A stretch of DNA of 64,000 bases from Odontesthes bonariensis (lineage: Eukaryota > Chordata > Actinopteri > Atheriniformes > Atherinopsidae). The stretch is taken from assembly GCF_027942865.1 (NCBI RefSeq), contig NC_134515.1, positions 2,734,839 through 2,798,838 on the forward strand, in the 5' to 3' direction. The translations under genes and the position numbers were made by a program. Numbering within the stretch: position 1 is the stretch's first letter; each line of letters begins with the position of its first letter. Shown one piece after another: positions 41,543-54,589 of this stretch. The notes below the pieces were generated by a model. That model had not been told where the DNA came from. It searched no databases and saw only the letters and a list, made by a program, of their open reading frames with translations.

Positions 41543-41722
41543 TAGGGATGGGAATTATTAAGAATTTAGCAATTCCGCTTCCATTGTCGATATCGCTAAT
41601 CGATTCTCATCCAGTTTTATATATAGCACAAATGGCTTTGGTTGCAGTAACACTTTAATTTTAAGTATGCACCAACATTTTATCCAATTTCGCCCTAATA
41701 TCGTTCTCAATTCCCATCCCTG
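41543..41722. mobile_element. 180-bp hAT MITE with perfect 8-bp target duplication
   Basis: Ends TAGGGATGGGAAT and CAATTCCCATCCCTG; flanks ACCATCAT at 41535-41542 and 41723-41730. Tips match the larger element at 43101-43821. Confidence 0.9.
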
Positions 41723-41892
41723 ACCATCATGTAATGTTGTGTTAAAGAGGCCAGTTTTATTCCATGAATTTCAGTGAGATTTATTTCTTCTTCTTTTTAT
41801 TTCTGTAGCTGAGCTCAGGATACAGGGTGTAAACAGAGGAAAGCAGTTGGTCCAAATGCCAAGAAAAAAACTGGAAGCACATCTGAAGATCA

Positions 41893-42155
41893 CTACCCAG
41901 CCAATAACTGTATGTGGGGCCCATGTGGGTTTATAAATAAGCTGAAAATGGGCGCCATTTGGGACCGCCCATGTCCATTCTATGGTGGTCCCATGTGAAC
42001 GGGCCACATTGGTTACGCTCTGGTTCATGGGGCCAGAATGGGCTTATCTGGGGTGCTCATGGGTTAAACCACATAAACGAACCCAAGTGGGCAATTCACA
42101 TGGGGTCAATAAACCCACTGACGATCTCACTGGGGCCCATTTTTCAACCATAAAT
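41893..42155. repeat. Dispersed repeat rich in GGGCCCAT motifs
   Basis: CCCAGCCAATAACTGTATGTGGGGCCC at the left resembles the tip of the foldback MITE at 36019; CCCATG/GGGCC motifs recur throughout and the right end reads CACTGGGGCCCATTTTTCAACC. Probably a diverged relative. Confidence 0.45.
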
Positions 42156-42159
42156 TGTA

Positions 42160-43092
42160 CAAAAACACAGCATGTTGTGGTTTTCCATGGAACTGGATGC
42201 TAGATTCCTAGCTTAGCGGTTTCTCCTTGTTTCAAGTCATTATGCTTAGCAGAGTCATCTTTAGTCTATGGCTATATACTTAATGTTTATTTAGAGTGGT
42301 ATCAGTCTTCTCGGACAGAAAATGTACATCCCTATTTCCCCCGGGATGTTCTCATTTCCAACGTTTATGAAATCACAATGTTGACATCTGAAATATCGAC
42401 AGAGCTGTGGACCGAGGCTTTTAACCAGCCTGTCATAATATCAGCGACGACATTCAGGTTCTTCAGATCTGAGAGTGGATCAGGAACCGAACCAATACAC
42501 AGACGCCCCTCTTATCTGGTCAGGCACCTTTGAAAGCCGTAGATAATAATGTCAGAAATGTAAAGCAGGGTTAAATGTTACGATGTGATATTGTGTCATA
42601 ATGAAACAGATCAATGCAATTTTGTTACATATGAGGAAAATGTCCATTTATTTTCATATTTTGTCAGATGATGGAGAGAAAAATCAAATCTGAGGATGGA
42701 TTTCAGGTCGAATCGTTGGACCAGAAACATCATATTGGAGGATTTCTTTTTCTAAACCGTGTGTGTCGGTGTGCGAGTGTGGTCATGCAAGAAAGAGATT
42801 ATACAGTTTGATGCTAGCTTGTCAGTAGTGATTAGCCACTGACATCGTGTAACTTTGAGACGTGGACAATCGAGAACAACCGTCACTGTATGATGTAAAA
42901 GTATATTTTATTATCACGGTAGGTTTTATATATTTTATGCTTTAATTTGGCTGGAGTAGATTACTTCTACTTTCGTCCTGCTGTGCTCGATGTCTGCGCA
43001 TAGATGTTAGCGTACAATCAACTGTTAGCATTAGCTTTTACTCAAGTCTAAACCTAGCATGCTAACAAGGAGTTAATCGATTCCCCCAAAAT
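42160..43092. other. Unannotated intergenic sequence
   Basis: No coding region or repeat family recognised. Confidence 0.4.
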
Positions 43093-43100
43093 CTCACGAG

Positions 43101-43821
43101 TAGGGATGGGAATTGATAAGATTTTTACGATTCCAATTCCATTTTTGATTCTGCTTAACGGTTCGGTTCTTTATCGGTTCCCTTATCGATTCTCATTTGG
43201 AGAAAAAGGACAACAAACCGGTCGATTAGCATCAACTTTGTTTAGTTTAGAAGTAACACGAGTCATGACCTTACAAACCCAACAACGGTGAGGTCCACAT
43301 TGGTCTATCCTGGCCTGGGTAATTTAACTCTTCCTGCTCTGGTGAAAGGAGAAGCTGGAGGTAGAGGTGAACTGGGGGTAGTACCACCAGCCTCTGGCTC
43401 TGAGCCAGTCTGCAGTGTTAGCCGAGGACATGCTAACGTTGCTAACGTTGCTGCTGCTGCTGCTGGGTGCAGATTCACCAACGTTAGTCCGGAGCAGATC
43501 GAAAACGCGACATTCATTCATAGTTATTGCATGTTGGTAGTATTTCCTCCCTTTGGTGAAATATTCACTTTGCAAGTTGCCCTGTTGTCGTCTTTTTTAG
43601 GGATGTGGAACCAAACTTTCGAGCGTTTGTACCGCTTGGGCGCCATGTTTACTGTTGGCTGCTGGCTGCGCTGGACTCGCCACGCAACGCTGCGTGGTGA
43701 CGTCATTCACGCCCACTGGAATCGATAAGGGAATCGTTTGCAAAATCGCCAAATGATTCCAAGGAATTGAAACGCTGGGAACCGGTTCTCAACAAGAACC
43801 GGTTCTCGATTCCCATCCCCA
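43101..43821. mobile_element. 721-bp hAT element with perfect 8-bp target duplication
   Basis: Ends TAGGGATGGGAATTG / CGATTCCCATCCCCA; flanks CTCACGAG at 43093-43100 and 43822-43829. Subterminal GAACCGGTTCTC motifs lie near the right end. A 146-codon frame (43288-43728) shows no transposase motif. Confidence 0.9.
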
Positions 43822-43829
43822 CTCACGAG

Positions 43830-45078
43830 TGGTCTAAAGAAGTTAAGACCCCGAACCCGAGCTAGCTAACCGCTAAAGCTGCTAAAGCTGCTGCCGCCGG
43901 TCCGTGTTGGTTTACCAGAACCTCAAAGGCAGAACTGGACACCAAAGATGATTCTGAAAAAGGGAAACAAGTTTTAAAAAACAATTCTCATAACTGTGAC
44001 TTCTTAAATGATATTTAAAATGCTGCCAAACTTCAGCTTTTTTTTCTATAAAAGCATATTTTATCATTGTGGGAAATGTGTTGGTCGCGTCCTTAACTCA
44101 GCACCGATGTGTCCAACAACCCCCCGACTCCCCGGGGACGGAAAGCGGATCCATCATCACAGTGAGAGGGCGCTTTCAGACACGACTCGGGACTTTTTGT
44201 TTTGGCGCCTTGGATGACTCGAGCGCACCAGGTCAAGGCGCGTGTGGTTTTTTTTGGTGACGTTCAGAGTGTTTCAGAGTGTATTTAAAGTTTTTTTTCT
44301 GCTGAATAAATAAATACTAAATGCTTTGAGCTTCTGTGGTTTTCTGCACCGTCGACATTAATCACGTCAGATTTAATACTGTGGTTCTGTGACATTGGTT
44401 GTGTGTCACGAAAGCAAACTGCATTTATCTGTGGACTCTGGCCTCTTTTTGTGTGCATGTTCCAGCCTTTTTTCCTGTGACATTTACCTTGAAAGGTGTT
44501 CTCCTTGCTCTACTCGTGTCCAGGTGCTCACAGGCGTCGCTTTCTGAGAACGAAACGAGACGCTTTCTGAGTGTTTCTCTGAAAAAAAATAAATAAATAA
44601 AAAAAATCACAGGAATCCGAGAAATTCTGAACCGATCACCATGACAACGGTGACTGACACCACTCTGACTTCGCACGTCACGCCTTCCACCGACAGCCGC
44701 GTTCGCGCCTCAGTCCTGCTCCGTGACCGTTGCCGTAGCAACTGGTGTTTTTCTGCAGCAGCTGATCTCTCGGCCTCGTCGCCATGGAGATGTGTTTGGG
44801 AGAACTCGTTTTTCTACAGATAAACCCTCAGAGGGAGAGAAAGAAGAGCAGCAGTCGTGTTAAAGCCAGCTGGACAGAGCCGACAGAGGAGGAATGTTTT
44901 TCACTTTCTGAGTGATGATGGCTGCGGTTCCTCTGCATGTGAGGACCTGAGGAATCTAAAAACTGCGTCATCACACCAGCACGAGCTGAGGCAGGGCGAC
45001 CTCTGCTGGTCAGAAGCTGCAACAACACCTGGCTCATCAAGGAGTCCCATCCTTTAGTCAGTTCAGCAAATAAACACC
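43830..45078. other. Unannotated intergenic sequence
   Basis: No gene or repeat family recognised between the hAT element and the 53-bp satellite. Confidence 0.4.
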
Positions 45079-48000
45079 GACAAAACAAACTAATTTAGGT
45101 GTAAAACAGACACGACGGTGATTTCTTTTTGCACAAAACAAACTCATTTAGGTGTAAAACAGACACGATGGTGATTTCTTTTTGCACAAAACAAACTAAT
45201 TTAGGTGTAAAACAGACACGACGGTGATTTCTTTTTGCACAAAACAAACTAATTTAGGTGTAAAACAGAAACGACGGTGATTTATTTTTGGATAAAACAA
45301 ACTAATTTAGGTGTAAAACAGACACGACGGTGATTTCTTTTTGGACAAAACAAACTAATTTAGGTGTAAAACAGACACGACGGTGATTTCTTTTTGGACA
45401 AAACAAACTAATTTAGGTGTAAAACAGACAAGACGGTGATTTATTTTTGCACAAAACAAACTAATTTAGGTGTAAAACAAACACGACGGTGATTTCTTTT
45501 TGCACAAAACAAACTAATTTAGGTGTAAAACAGACACGATGGTGATTTCTTTTTGCACAAAACAAACTAATTTAGGTGTAAAACAGACACGACGGTGATT
45601 TCTTTTTGCACAAAACAAACTAATTTAGGTGTAAAACAGACACGACGGTGATTTCTTTTTGCACAAAACAAACTAATTTAGGTGTAAAACAGACACGACG
45701 GTGATTTCTTTTTGGACAAAACAAACTAATTTAGGTGTAAAACAGACACGACGGTGATTTCTTTTTGGACAAAAACTAATTTAGGTGTAAAACAGAAACG
45801 ACGGTGATTTCTTTTTGCACAAAACAAACTAATTTAGGTGTAAAACAGACACGACGGTGATTTCTTTTTGGACAAAAACTAATTTAGGTGTAAAACAGAA
45901 ACGACGGTGATTTCTTTTTGCACAAAACAAACTAATTTAGGTGTAAAACAGACACGATGGTGATTTCTTTTTGCACAAAACAAACTAATTTAGGTGTAAA
46001 ACAGACACGACAGTGATTTCTTTTTGGACAAAAACTAATTTAAGTGTAAAACAGACACGACAGTGATTTCTTTTTGGACAAAACAAACTAATTTAGGTGT
46101 AAAACAGAAACGACGGTGATTTCTTTTTGGACAAAAACTAATTTAAGTGTAAAACAGACACGACGGTGATTTCTTTTTGCACAAAACAAACTAATTTAGG
46201 TGTAAAACAGACACGATGGTGATTTCTTTTTGCACAAAACAAACTAATTTAGGTGTAAAACAGACACGACAGTGATTTCTTTTTGGACAAAAACTAATTT
46301 AAGTGTAAAACAGACACGACAGTGATTTATTTTTGGACAAAAACTAATTTAGGTGTAAAACAGACACGACGGTGATTTCTTTTTGGACAAAAACTAATTT
46401 AGGTGTAAAACAGACACGACGGTGATTTCTTTTTGCACAAAACAAACTAATTTAGGTGTAAAACAGACACGACGGTGATTTCTTTTTGGACAAAAACTAA
46501 TTTAGGTGTAAAACAGACACGACGGTGATTTCTTTTTGCACAAAACAAACTAATTTAGGTGTAAAACAGACACGACGGTGATTTCTTTTTGCACAAAACA
46601 AACTAATTTAAGTGTAAAACAGACACGACGGTGATTTCTTTTTGGACAAAACAAACTAATTTAGGTGTAAAACAAACACGACGGTGATTTCTTTTTGCAC
46701 AAAACAAACTAATTTAGGTGTAAAACAGACACGACGGTGATTTCTTTTTGCACAAAACAAACTAATTTAGGTGTAAAACAGACACGACGGTGATTTCTTT
46801 TTGCACAAAACAAACTAATTTAGGTGTAAAACAGACACGACGGTGATTTCTTTTTGGACAAAAAACTAATTTAGGTGTAAAACAGACACGACGGTGATTT
46901 CTTTTTGGACAAAAACTAATTTAGGTGTAAAACAGACACGACGGTGATTTCTTTTTGGACAAAAACTAATTTAGGTGTAAAACAGACACGACGGTGATTT
47001 CTTTTTTGGACAAAACAAACTAATTTAGGTGTAAAACAGACACGACGGTGATTTCTTTTTGGACAAAACAAACTAATTTAGGTGTAAAACAGACACGACG
47101 GTGATTTCTTTTTGCACAAAACAAACTAATTTAGGTGTAAAACAAACACGACGGTGATTTCTTTTTGCACAAAACAAACTAATTTAGGTGTAAAACAGAC
47201 ACGACGGTGATTTCTTTTTGCACAAAACAAACTAATTTAGGTGTAAAACAGACACGACGGTGATTTCTTTTTTGGACAAAAACTAATTTAGGTGTAAAAC
47301 AGATACGATGGTGATTTCTTTTTGCACAAAACAAACTAATTTAGGTGTAAAACAGACACGACGGTGATTTCTTTTTGCAAAAAACAAACTAATTTAGGTG
47401 TAAAACAGACACGACGGTGATTTCTTTTTGCACAAAACAAACTAATTTAGGTGTAAAACAGACACGATGGTGATTTCTTTTTGCACAAAACAAACTAATT
47501 TAGGTGTAAAACAGACACGATGGTGATTTCTTTTTGCACAAAACAAACTAATTTAGGTGTAAAACAGACAAGACAGTGATTTATTTTTGCACAAAACAAA
47601 CTAATTTAGGTGTAAAACAGACACGACGGTGATTTCTTTTTGCAAAAAACAAACTAATTTAGGTGTAAAACAGACACGACGGTGATTTCTTTTTGCACAA
47701 AACAAACTAATTTAGGTGTAAAACAGACACGATGGTGATTTCTTTTTGCACAAAACAAACTAATTTAGGTGTAAAACAGACACGATGGTGATTTCTTTTT
47801 GCACAAAACAAACTAATTTAGGTGTAAAACAGACACGACGGTGATTTCTTTTTGCACAAAACAAACTAATTTAGGTGTAAAACAGACACGACGGTGATTT
47901 CTTTTTGGACAAAAACTAATTTAGGTGTAAAACAGACACGACGGTGATTTCTTTTTGGACAAAAACTAATTTAGGTGTAAAACAGACACGACGGTGATTT

Positions 48001-49742
48001 CTTTTTGGACAAAAACTAATTTAGGTGTAAAACAGACACGACGGTGATTTCTTTTTGGACAAAACAAACTAATTTAGGTGTAAAACAGACACGACGGTGA
48101 TTTCTTTTTGGACAAAAACTAATTTAGGTGTAAAACAGACACGACGGTGATTTCTTTTTGGACAAAACAAACTAATTTAGGTGTAAAACAAACACGACGG
48201 TGATTTCTTTTTGGACAAAACAAACTAATTTAGGTGTAAAACAAACACGACGGTGATTTCTTTTTGGACAAAACAAACTAATTTAGGTGTAAAACAGACA
48301 CGACGGTGATTTCTTTTTGCACAAAACAAACTAATTTAGGTGTAAAACAAACACGACGGTGATTTCTTTTTGCACAAAACAAACTAATTTAGGTGTAAAA
48401 CAGACACGACGGTGATTTCTTTTTGCACAAAACAAACTAATTTAGGTGTAAAACAGACACGACGGTGATTTCTTTTTTGGACAAAACAAACTAATTTAGG
48501 TGTAAAACAGATACGATGGTGATTTCTTTTTGCACAAAACAAACTAATTTAGGTGTAAAACAGACACGACGGTGATTTCTTTTTGCAAAAAACAAACTAA
48601 TTTAGGTGTAAAACAGACACGACGGTGATTTCTTTTTGCACAAAACAAACTAATTTAGGTGTAAAACAGACAAGACAGTGATTTATTTTTGCACAAAACA
48701 AACTAATTTAGGTGTAAAACAGACACGACGGTGATTTATTTTTGGATAAAACAAACTAATTTAGGTGTAAAACAGACACGACGGTGATTTCTTTTTGCAC
48801 AAAAAACTAATTTAGGTGTAAAACAGACACGACGGTGATTTCTTTTTGCACAAAACAAACTAATTTAGGTGTAAAACAGACACGACGGTGATTTCTTTTT
48901 GGACAAAACAAACTAATTTAGGTGTAAAACAGACACGACGGTGATTTCTTTTTGCACAAAACAAACTAATTTAGGTGTAAAACAAACACGATGGTGATTT
49001 CTTTTTGCACAAAACAAACTAATTTAGGTGTAAAACAGACACGACGGTGATTTCTTTTTGGACAAAAAACTAATTTAGGTGTAAAACAGACACGACGGTG
49101 ATTTCTTTTTGGACAAAAACTAATTTAGGTGTAAAACAGACACGACGGTGATTTCTTTTTGCACAAAACAAACTAATTTAGGTGTAAAACAGACACGACG
49201 GTGATTTCTTTTTGCACAAAACAAACTAATTTAGGTGTAAAACAGACACGACGGTGATTTCTTTTTGCACAAAACAAACTAATTTAGGTGTAAAACAGAC
49301 ACGACAGTGATTTCTTTTTGCACAAAACAAACTAATTTAGGTGTAAAACAGACACGACGGTGATTTCTTTTTGGACAAAACAAACTAATTTAGGTGTAAA
49401 ACAGACACGACGGTGATTTCTTTTTTGGACAAAACAAACTAATTTAGGTGTAAAACAGACACGACGGTGATTTCTTTTTGCAAAAAACAAACTAATTTAG
49501 GTGTAAAACAGACACGACGGTGATTTCTTTTTGCACAAAACAAACTAATTTAGGTGTAAAACAGACACGACGGTGATTTCTTTTTGCACAAAACAAACTA
49601 ATTTAGGTGTAAAACAGACACGACGGTGATTTCTTTTTGGACAAAAACTAATTTAGGTGTAAAACAGACACGACGGTGATTTAGTTTTTGGACAAAACAA
49701 ACTAATTTAGGTGTAAAACAGAAACGATAGTGATTTCTTTTT
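45079..49742 (+). repeat. 53/50-bp satellite array (~4.66 kb, about 90 units)
   Basis: Unit AATTTAGGTGTAAAACAGAC ACGACGGTGATTTCTTTTTG then CACAAAACAAACT (53 bp) or GACAAAAACT (50 bp); rare 51-bp forms. Variants such as GATGG, AAACACG, TTTATTTTTG and GCAAAAAAC are spread non-randomly. Every frame meets stops, so nothing is translated. Units abut without spacers, so this is not a CRISPR array. Confidence 0.97.
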
Positions 49743-51180
49743 GAAGCGCCGCAGCTGCTTTTAAATCCACAGATAAAAACATGAAACGAGACAAATAAGG
49801 AATTTGTTATAAATTTATTTCATAAAAACATATTTGTATGTAGCTCCATGAAGCAATAATGCCAAAATATTCATAAATACTCCTCGTAGGACTGACAGCG
49901 CCACATTCCTGCTGAATGGAGAGGAAACCTGCGGGTTTAAAATCTCCTGTTGGCAGATATGGAAGCCCAGAACCCTCTGAAACACCAGCAGCTAACTCAG
50001 AACCAAAGCAAACCACAGTCAGTTCTAAATAAAAACACACCCATCTTCCACCTGAATAATTAGCTCGTTTTGAAATGAGCTTCCTTCTAACGGACCCCAA
50101 ACTGCATCTCTTAAGTTAACGGTTTCAGAGTCTCCACTCTTTTAAACACTCAAACAGCAAAGGAAAGTCCAAACACCACAAAATGGGGAAATCTCTAAGA
50201 TAACTGAATTTCTTTCTCTCTCTATCACGTAATTTATGGATCGGCTGGAGTTTCCTGTTTTTCAGGGTTTCTGAGAAAAAGGCCGAAGTCTCTGCAGAGC
50301 TGGAGAGAAGCAGCTGGCTGGAAACTAACCCGGTCGCATCCAGCAGCCTGCTTTAGTCGTTTCCTGAACGGATAAAACCAAGAAGAAACCAAGAAGCTGC
50401 AAGTTTTCAGCCAGAGAAAAGATTCAGTTCTCATTCAACCCAAAGTCTGACCAGTTCAGAACCAAAGAATACTGGTTCCAAGAGACAGGACCAAACCAGG
50501 GCCAAAGCAGGGCCAAACCAGGACCAAACCAGGACCAAACCAGGACCAAACCAGGACCAAACCAGGGCCAAACCAGGAACTGGGACAGTTCAGTGGAAGC
50601 TCAGAAACTCCAAAACAAAGCAAATCAGATCTTTGGTTCTAAACCTAAACCTGGTCAAAAAGGTCCAAAAGGAGGGAAAATGTTCTGATATTAAACCGAC
50701 TCCATCACCATAAACCTCTACTATTAAAAGCCCCAGCTGTTGCATCTGGGTGGAGACGGCCGTTTCCCATCATGCATTGAGGTTGTGCCTGGAGAACCGA
50801 GGCTGAGAGCGCCGCAGGGTCTCTGCCGCGCCGTGAACACGCAGAAGAAGAAGAAGAAGAAGAAAGTGCCGCTGCTCTAAGAAGTGTTACATTCAGCCGG
50901 AAGTCAACATAAAAACCAGCCTCCGTCGTACAGTCGGATTCTGAGCTGAGGAGTGTGAACAGTCAGCAGCTGGGCTGCACCACGCCATTAATGCAGTATA
51001 AGTGCGCACATCTGTGCACGTGCACATCTGCATATCAGAAGTGTCGCTGCTTTTATCGTTTTCCCTCACAAAGTCAGAAATGTCCCGAACACTTTGTCTC
51101 ATCCCTTGTTCCACCTTTAAAGTAAAAGCTCAGCATTTCAGAACAGAACTCTTCCCTCCATCAGACTGCTTCGTTTAACG
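49743..51180. other. Intergenic sequence
   Basis: A short GGACCAAACCA tandem repeat lies at 50488-50575 and a GAA tract at 50843-50862. No gene recognised. Confidence 0.5.
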
Positions 51181-52866
51181 GCCGGTTACCTCTGTTTAAA
51201 GGCTGGTTACCGCTGGTTAACGGCCGGTTACTGCTGTTTAAAGGCCGGTTACCTCTGGTTACCGCTGGTTAACGGCCGGTTACCTGTTTAACAGTCGGTT
51301 ACCGCTGGTTAACGGCCGGTTACCTCTGTTTAACAGCCGGTTACCGCAGGTTTACGGCCGGTTACCGCTGTTTAATGGCCGGTTACCGCTGGTTACTGCT
51401 GTTTAACGGCCGGTTACCTCTGTTTAAAGGCTGGTTACCGCTGGTTAACGGCCGGTTACCGCTGTTTAATGGCCGGTTACCTCTGTTTAACAGCCGGTTA
51501 CCGCTGGTTAACGGCCGGTTACCGCTGTTTAATGGCCGGTTACCGCTGGTTACTGCTGTTTAACGGCCGGTTACCTCTGTTTAAAGGCTGGTTACCGCTG
51601 GTTAACGGCCGGTTACTGCTGTTTAACGGCCGGTTACCTCTGTTTAACGGCCGGTTACCGCTGTTTAACGGCCGGTTACTGCTGTTTAACGGCCGGTTAC
51701 CGCTGTTTAACGGCCAGTTACCTCTGTTTAACGGCCGGTTACCTCTGTTTCACGGCCGGTTACCTCTGTTTAACGGCCGGTTACCGCTGTTTAACGGCCG
51801 GTTACCTCTGTTTAACAGCCGGTTACCGCTGTTTACCAGCCGGTTACCTCTGTTTAAAGGCTGGTTACCGCTGGTTAACGGCCGGTTACTGCTGTTTAAA
51901 GGCTGGTTACCGCTGGTTAACAGCCAGTTACTGCTGTTAAACGGCCGGTTACCGCTGGTTACCGCTGTTTAACAGTCGGTTACTGCTGTTTAAAGGCTGG
52001 TTACCGCTGTTTAACGGCCGGTTACCGCTGTTTAATGGCCGGTTACTGCTGTTTAAAGGCTGGTTACCGCTGGTTACCGCTGTTTAAAGGCTGGTTACCG
52101 CTGGTTACCGCTGTTTAACGGCCTGTTACCGCTGGTTACCGCTGTTTAATGGTCGGTTACCGCTGGTTACCGCTGTTTAACGGTCGGTTACTGCTGTTTA
52201 AAGGCTGGTTACTGCTGTTTAAAGGCTGGTTACCGCTGGTTAACGGCCGGTTACCGCCCGGTTACCGCTGGTTAACGGTCGATTACTGCTGTTTAAAGGC
52301 TGGTTACCGCTGGTTAACGGCCAGTTACTGCTGTTTAACGGCCGGTTACCGCTGGTTACCGCTGTTTAACGGCCGGTTACCGCTGTTTAATGGCCGGTTG
52401 CTGCTGTTTAAAGGCTGGTTACCGCTGGTTACCGCTGTTTAATGGCCTGTTACCGCTGGTTAATGGTCGGTTACCGCTAGTTACCGCTGTTTAACGGTCG
52501 GTTACTGCTGTTTAAAGGCTGGTTACCGCTGTTTAACGGCCGGTTACCGCTGTTTAACGGTCGGTTACTGCTGTTTAAAGGCTGGTTACCGCTGGTTACC
52601 GCTGTTTAACGGCCTGTTACCGCTGGTTACCGCTGTTTAACGGTCGGTTACTGCTGTTTAAAGGCTGGTTACCGCTGTTTAACGGCCTGTTACCGCTGGT
52701 TACCGCTGTTTAACGGTCGGTTACTGCTGTTTAAAGGCTGGTTACCGCTGTTTAACGGTCGGTTACCGCTGTTTAATGGTCGGTTACCGCTGTTTAACGG
52801 CCAGTTACCGCTGGTTAACGGTCGGTTACTGCTGTTTAAAGGCTGGTTACCGCTGGTTACCGCTGC
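51180..52866 (+). repeat. 21-bp minisatellite (1.7 kb) with short half-units
   Basis: Unit CCGGTTACCGCTGTTTAACGG (21 bp, ACC/ACT and AACGG/AAAGG/AATGG variants) interspersed with 10-11-bp GGTTACCGCT half-units. The 21-bp phase keeps + frames open (LFNGRLP/VNGRLPL heptapeptides); artefactual. Confidence 0.95.
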
Positions 52867-52867
52867 A

Positions 52868-54117
52868 GGTCACCCGGGTTTGAGCTCTTCCCTCATTCCT
52901 CTGCTGATGGACATCGGACTGCTTCGTTTAACGGCTGGTTACCGCTGTTGAACGGCTGGTTTGAGCACCCGTCAGCTCAGAGTTTAGTGGTTCCTTCTGG
53001 TAAAGACCAAACATGATTAAAGATAGTGCAACTTCATTACTTTGCTCTTGGAATTCAAGAGCTCTTTATCACAAAGTGAAATGTTCAGTTTAAGGTTTTA
53101 GAACAACCCGACTGATAAAGGAGACGTCTCAGATGAACTGAGCTGCCGCCCGTCTGGGTGCTCTTAAAGGTGCTTTGTGGAGTTCCTGATGTTGGTTGTT
53201 CCGGCGCCTCGGAGCCTCAAACCAAACCAGGAAGAAGGAACATTCATATCTGTGTGCACAGCAGCAGCAGCAGCGTGGGAATAAACAGGATTGTCGCTTT
53301 CTAAAAGTTCTGGTCCTGAGCAGAAATGTGCATAATGTATTAGAGTAAAAGTACCAAAACACAGTAAAAGCAGTTCATTACCAGAAAAGTTTTGCATGGA
53401 AACATTAGAAGTTCTGGTCCTCAGACGGACACATCATCCAGCAGCGTGAGCAGCTTCGAACAGCTGATCATCCCCAGCAGATTAGTGTGAGCTCCTCAGG
53501 TCGTTCGTGGAGAACAAACAGCTCAACGTCTCCATGGTAACCCTGCTTTTAGAGGCCGAACATAACAGAAAGCAGCGGTTTGCTCTGAGGATGTGTTGAA
53601 CTGTTAAAGTTCACCATCTAACTCCATAAGATCTGTCACATGCACGTGATTCTCCTTCATTTAAAAAAAAAAATAAAAATAAAAAAAAAAAAAAAAAAAA
53701 TCAGAATTAGAGCTTCAGACCTGTTCTCATGCGTTAATAAAGTGGTTTCAGCTGATGTTTGTGCTGCTTTGGCCATATTTAACACCTGAAAGTGCCGGGG
53801 AGACTTCAGACTGAAGGAAACCCGTCCAACATGTTGGAAAACTCCACAGAGCACCTTTAACCCACCACACCAGCTGAAACTGAATATTTAATGCTAACAT
53901 GTTGAAAAATGTCACTTCTTTGTGCTTTTAAATGTAAAAGAGCAGATGGAGAACATCTGAGACTGAGAGCAGAAAGCAAACATCTCGGGTGAGGAACGGA
54001 GAGCTGTTCCACCCTAAAACGTTCCAGCATGATAACTTCAGATGTTTGAGCTTCATCCTGAGGATCTCAGGCCAGTTTCCCTCCAGCGCCCACGTCGTAC
54101 CGCAGTGATCGTCTCCT
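52868..54117. other. Intergenic sequence 3' of snx21
   Basis: Part is likely the snx21 3' UTR; no poly-A signal was assigned with confidence. An A-rich tract lies at 53662-53701. No other gene seen. Confidence 0.4.
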
Positions 54118-54589
54118 CTAACCCTCGCCCTCGCCCTCCTGCAGGTCGTGTTTGACCAGAAACTCTCTGATGGTCGGATGATTGTCCAGCCCCGCCTGCT
54201 GCTCCTCCAGGTGCCGCAGAAGCTCCTCCCACTGACGCTTGTCTCTCCCCGTCTGCCACGACAGCCGGACCACCGCCTGCAGCAGCGGCAGCAGCAGTGG
54301 GTGGGGCCTGTCGACGTCCAGGTGGGGAGGGAGGGGCTTATCTGCCGCGGTCGTTTGAGTGGCGGCGGGCGTCAGGACGCGGAGGGCGTGGTCGCAGTGG
54401 TCCCGAGCCTCCTCCAGCTGGTCCACTTCCTGGAAACACCACGACAGCCCCACCAGGGTGAAGAACCAATGGGAGGAGGCCGGGGGAGGGGCCTGAGCCT
54501 GATTGTCATAGTAACTGGCCCAGCCCAGTTTGTGTTGCAGCCTCTTGGCGTTGAGCAGCGGACCCAAAGCCTCCTGGAAACGTCCCGCC
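54118..54589 (-). CDS. snx21: snx21 coding exon 5 (PXB region and stop)
   Basis: Acceptor CTCGTTGAG|GG. Encodes AGRFQEALGPLLNAKRLQHK, a Pro/Ala insert, LVGLSWCFQEVDQLEEARDH, VVRLSWQTGRDKRQWEELL and the C-terminus EFLVKHDLQEGEGEG, stop TAG. These paired helices match the PXB region of SNX20/21. Confidence 0.92.

Noticed and set aside
43288..43728. 146-aa frame in a hAT element
   Set aside because: No BED finger or transposase motif; lies within a non-autonomous element with defined ends.
45079..49742. Possible CRISPR-like array of ~50-bp repeats
   Set aside because: Units are contiguous without unique spacers, in a eukaryotic context, with no cas genes.
51375..52442. Leucine/asparagine-rich repeat protein (LFNGRLP)
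   Set aside because: Translation of the 21-bp minisatellite in phase.
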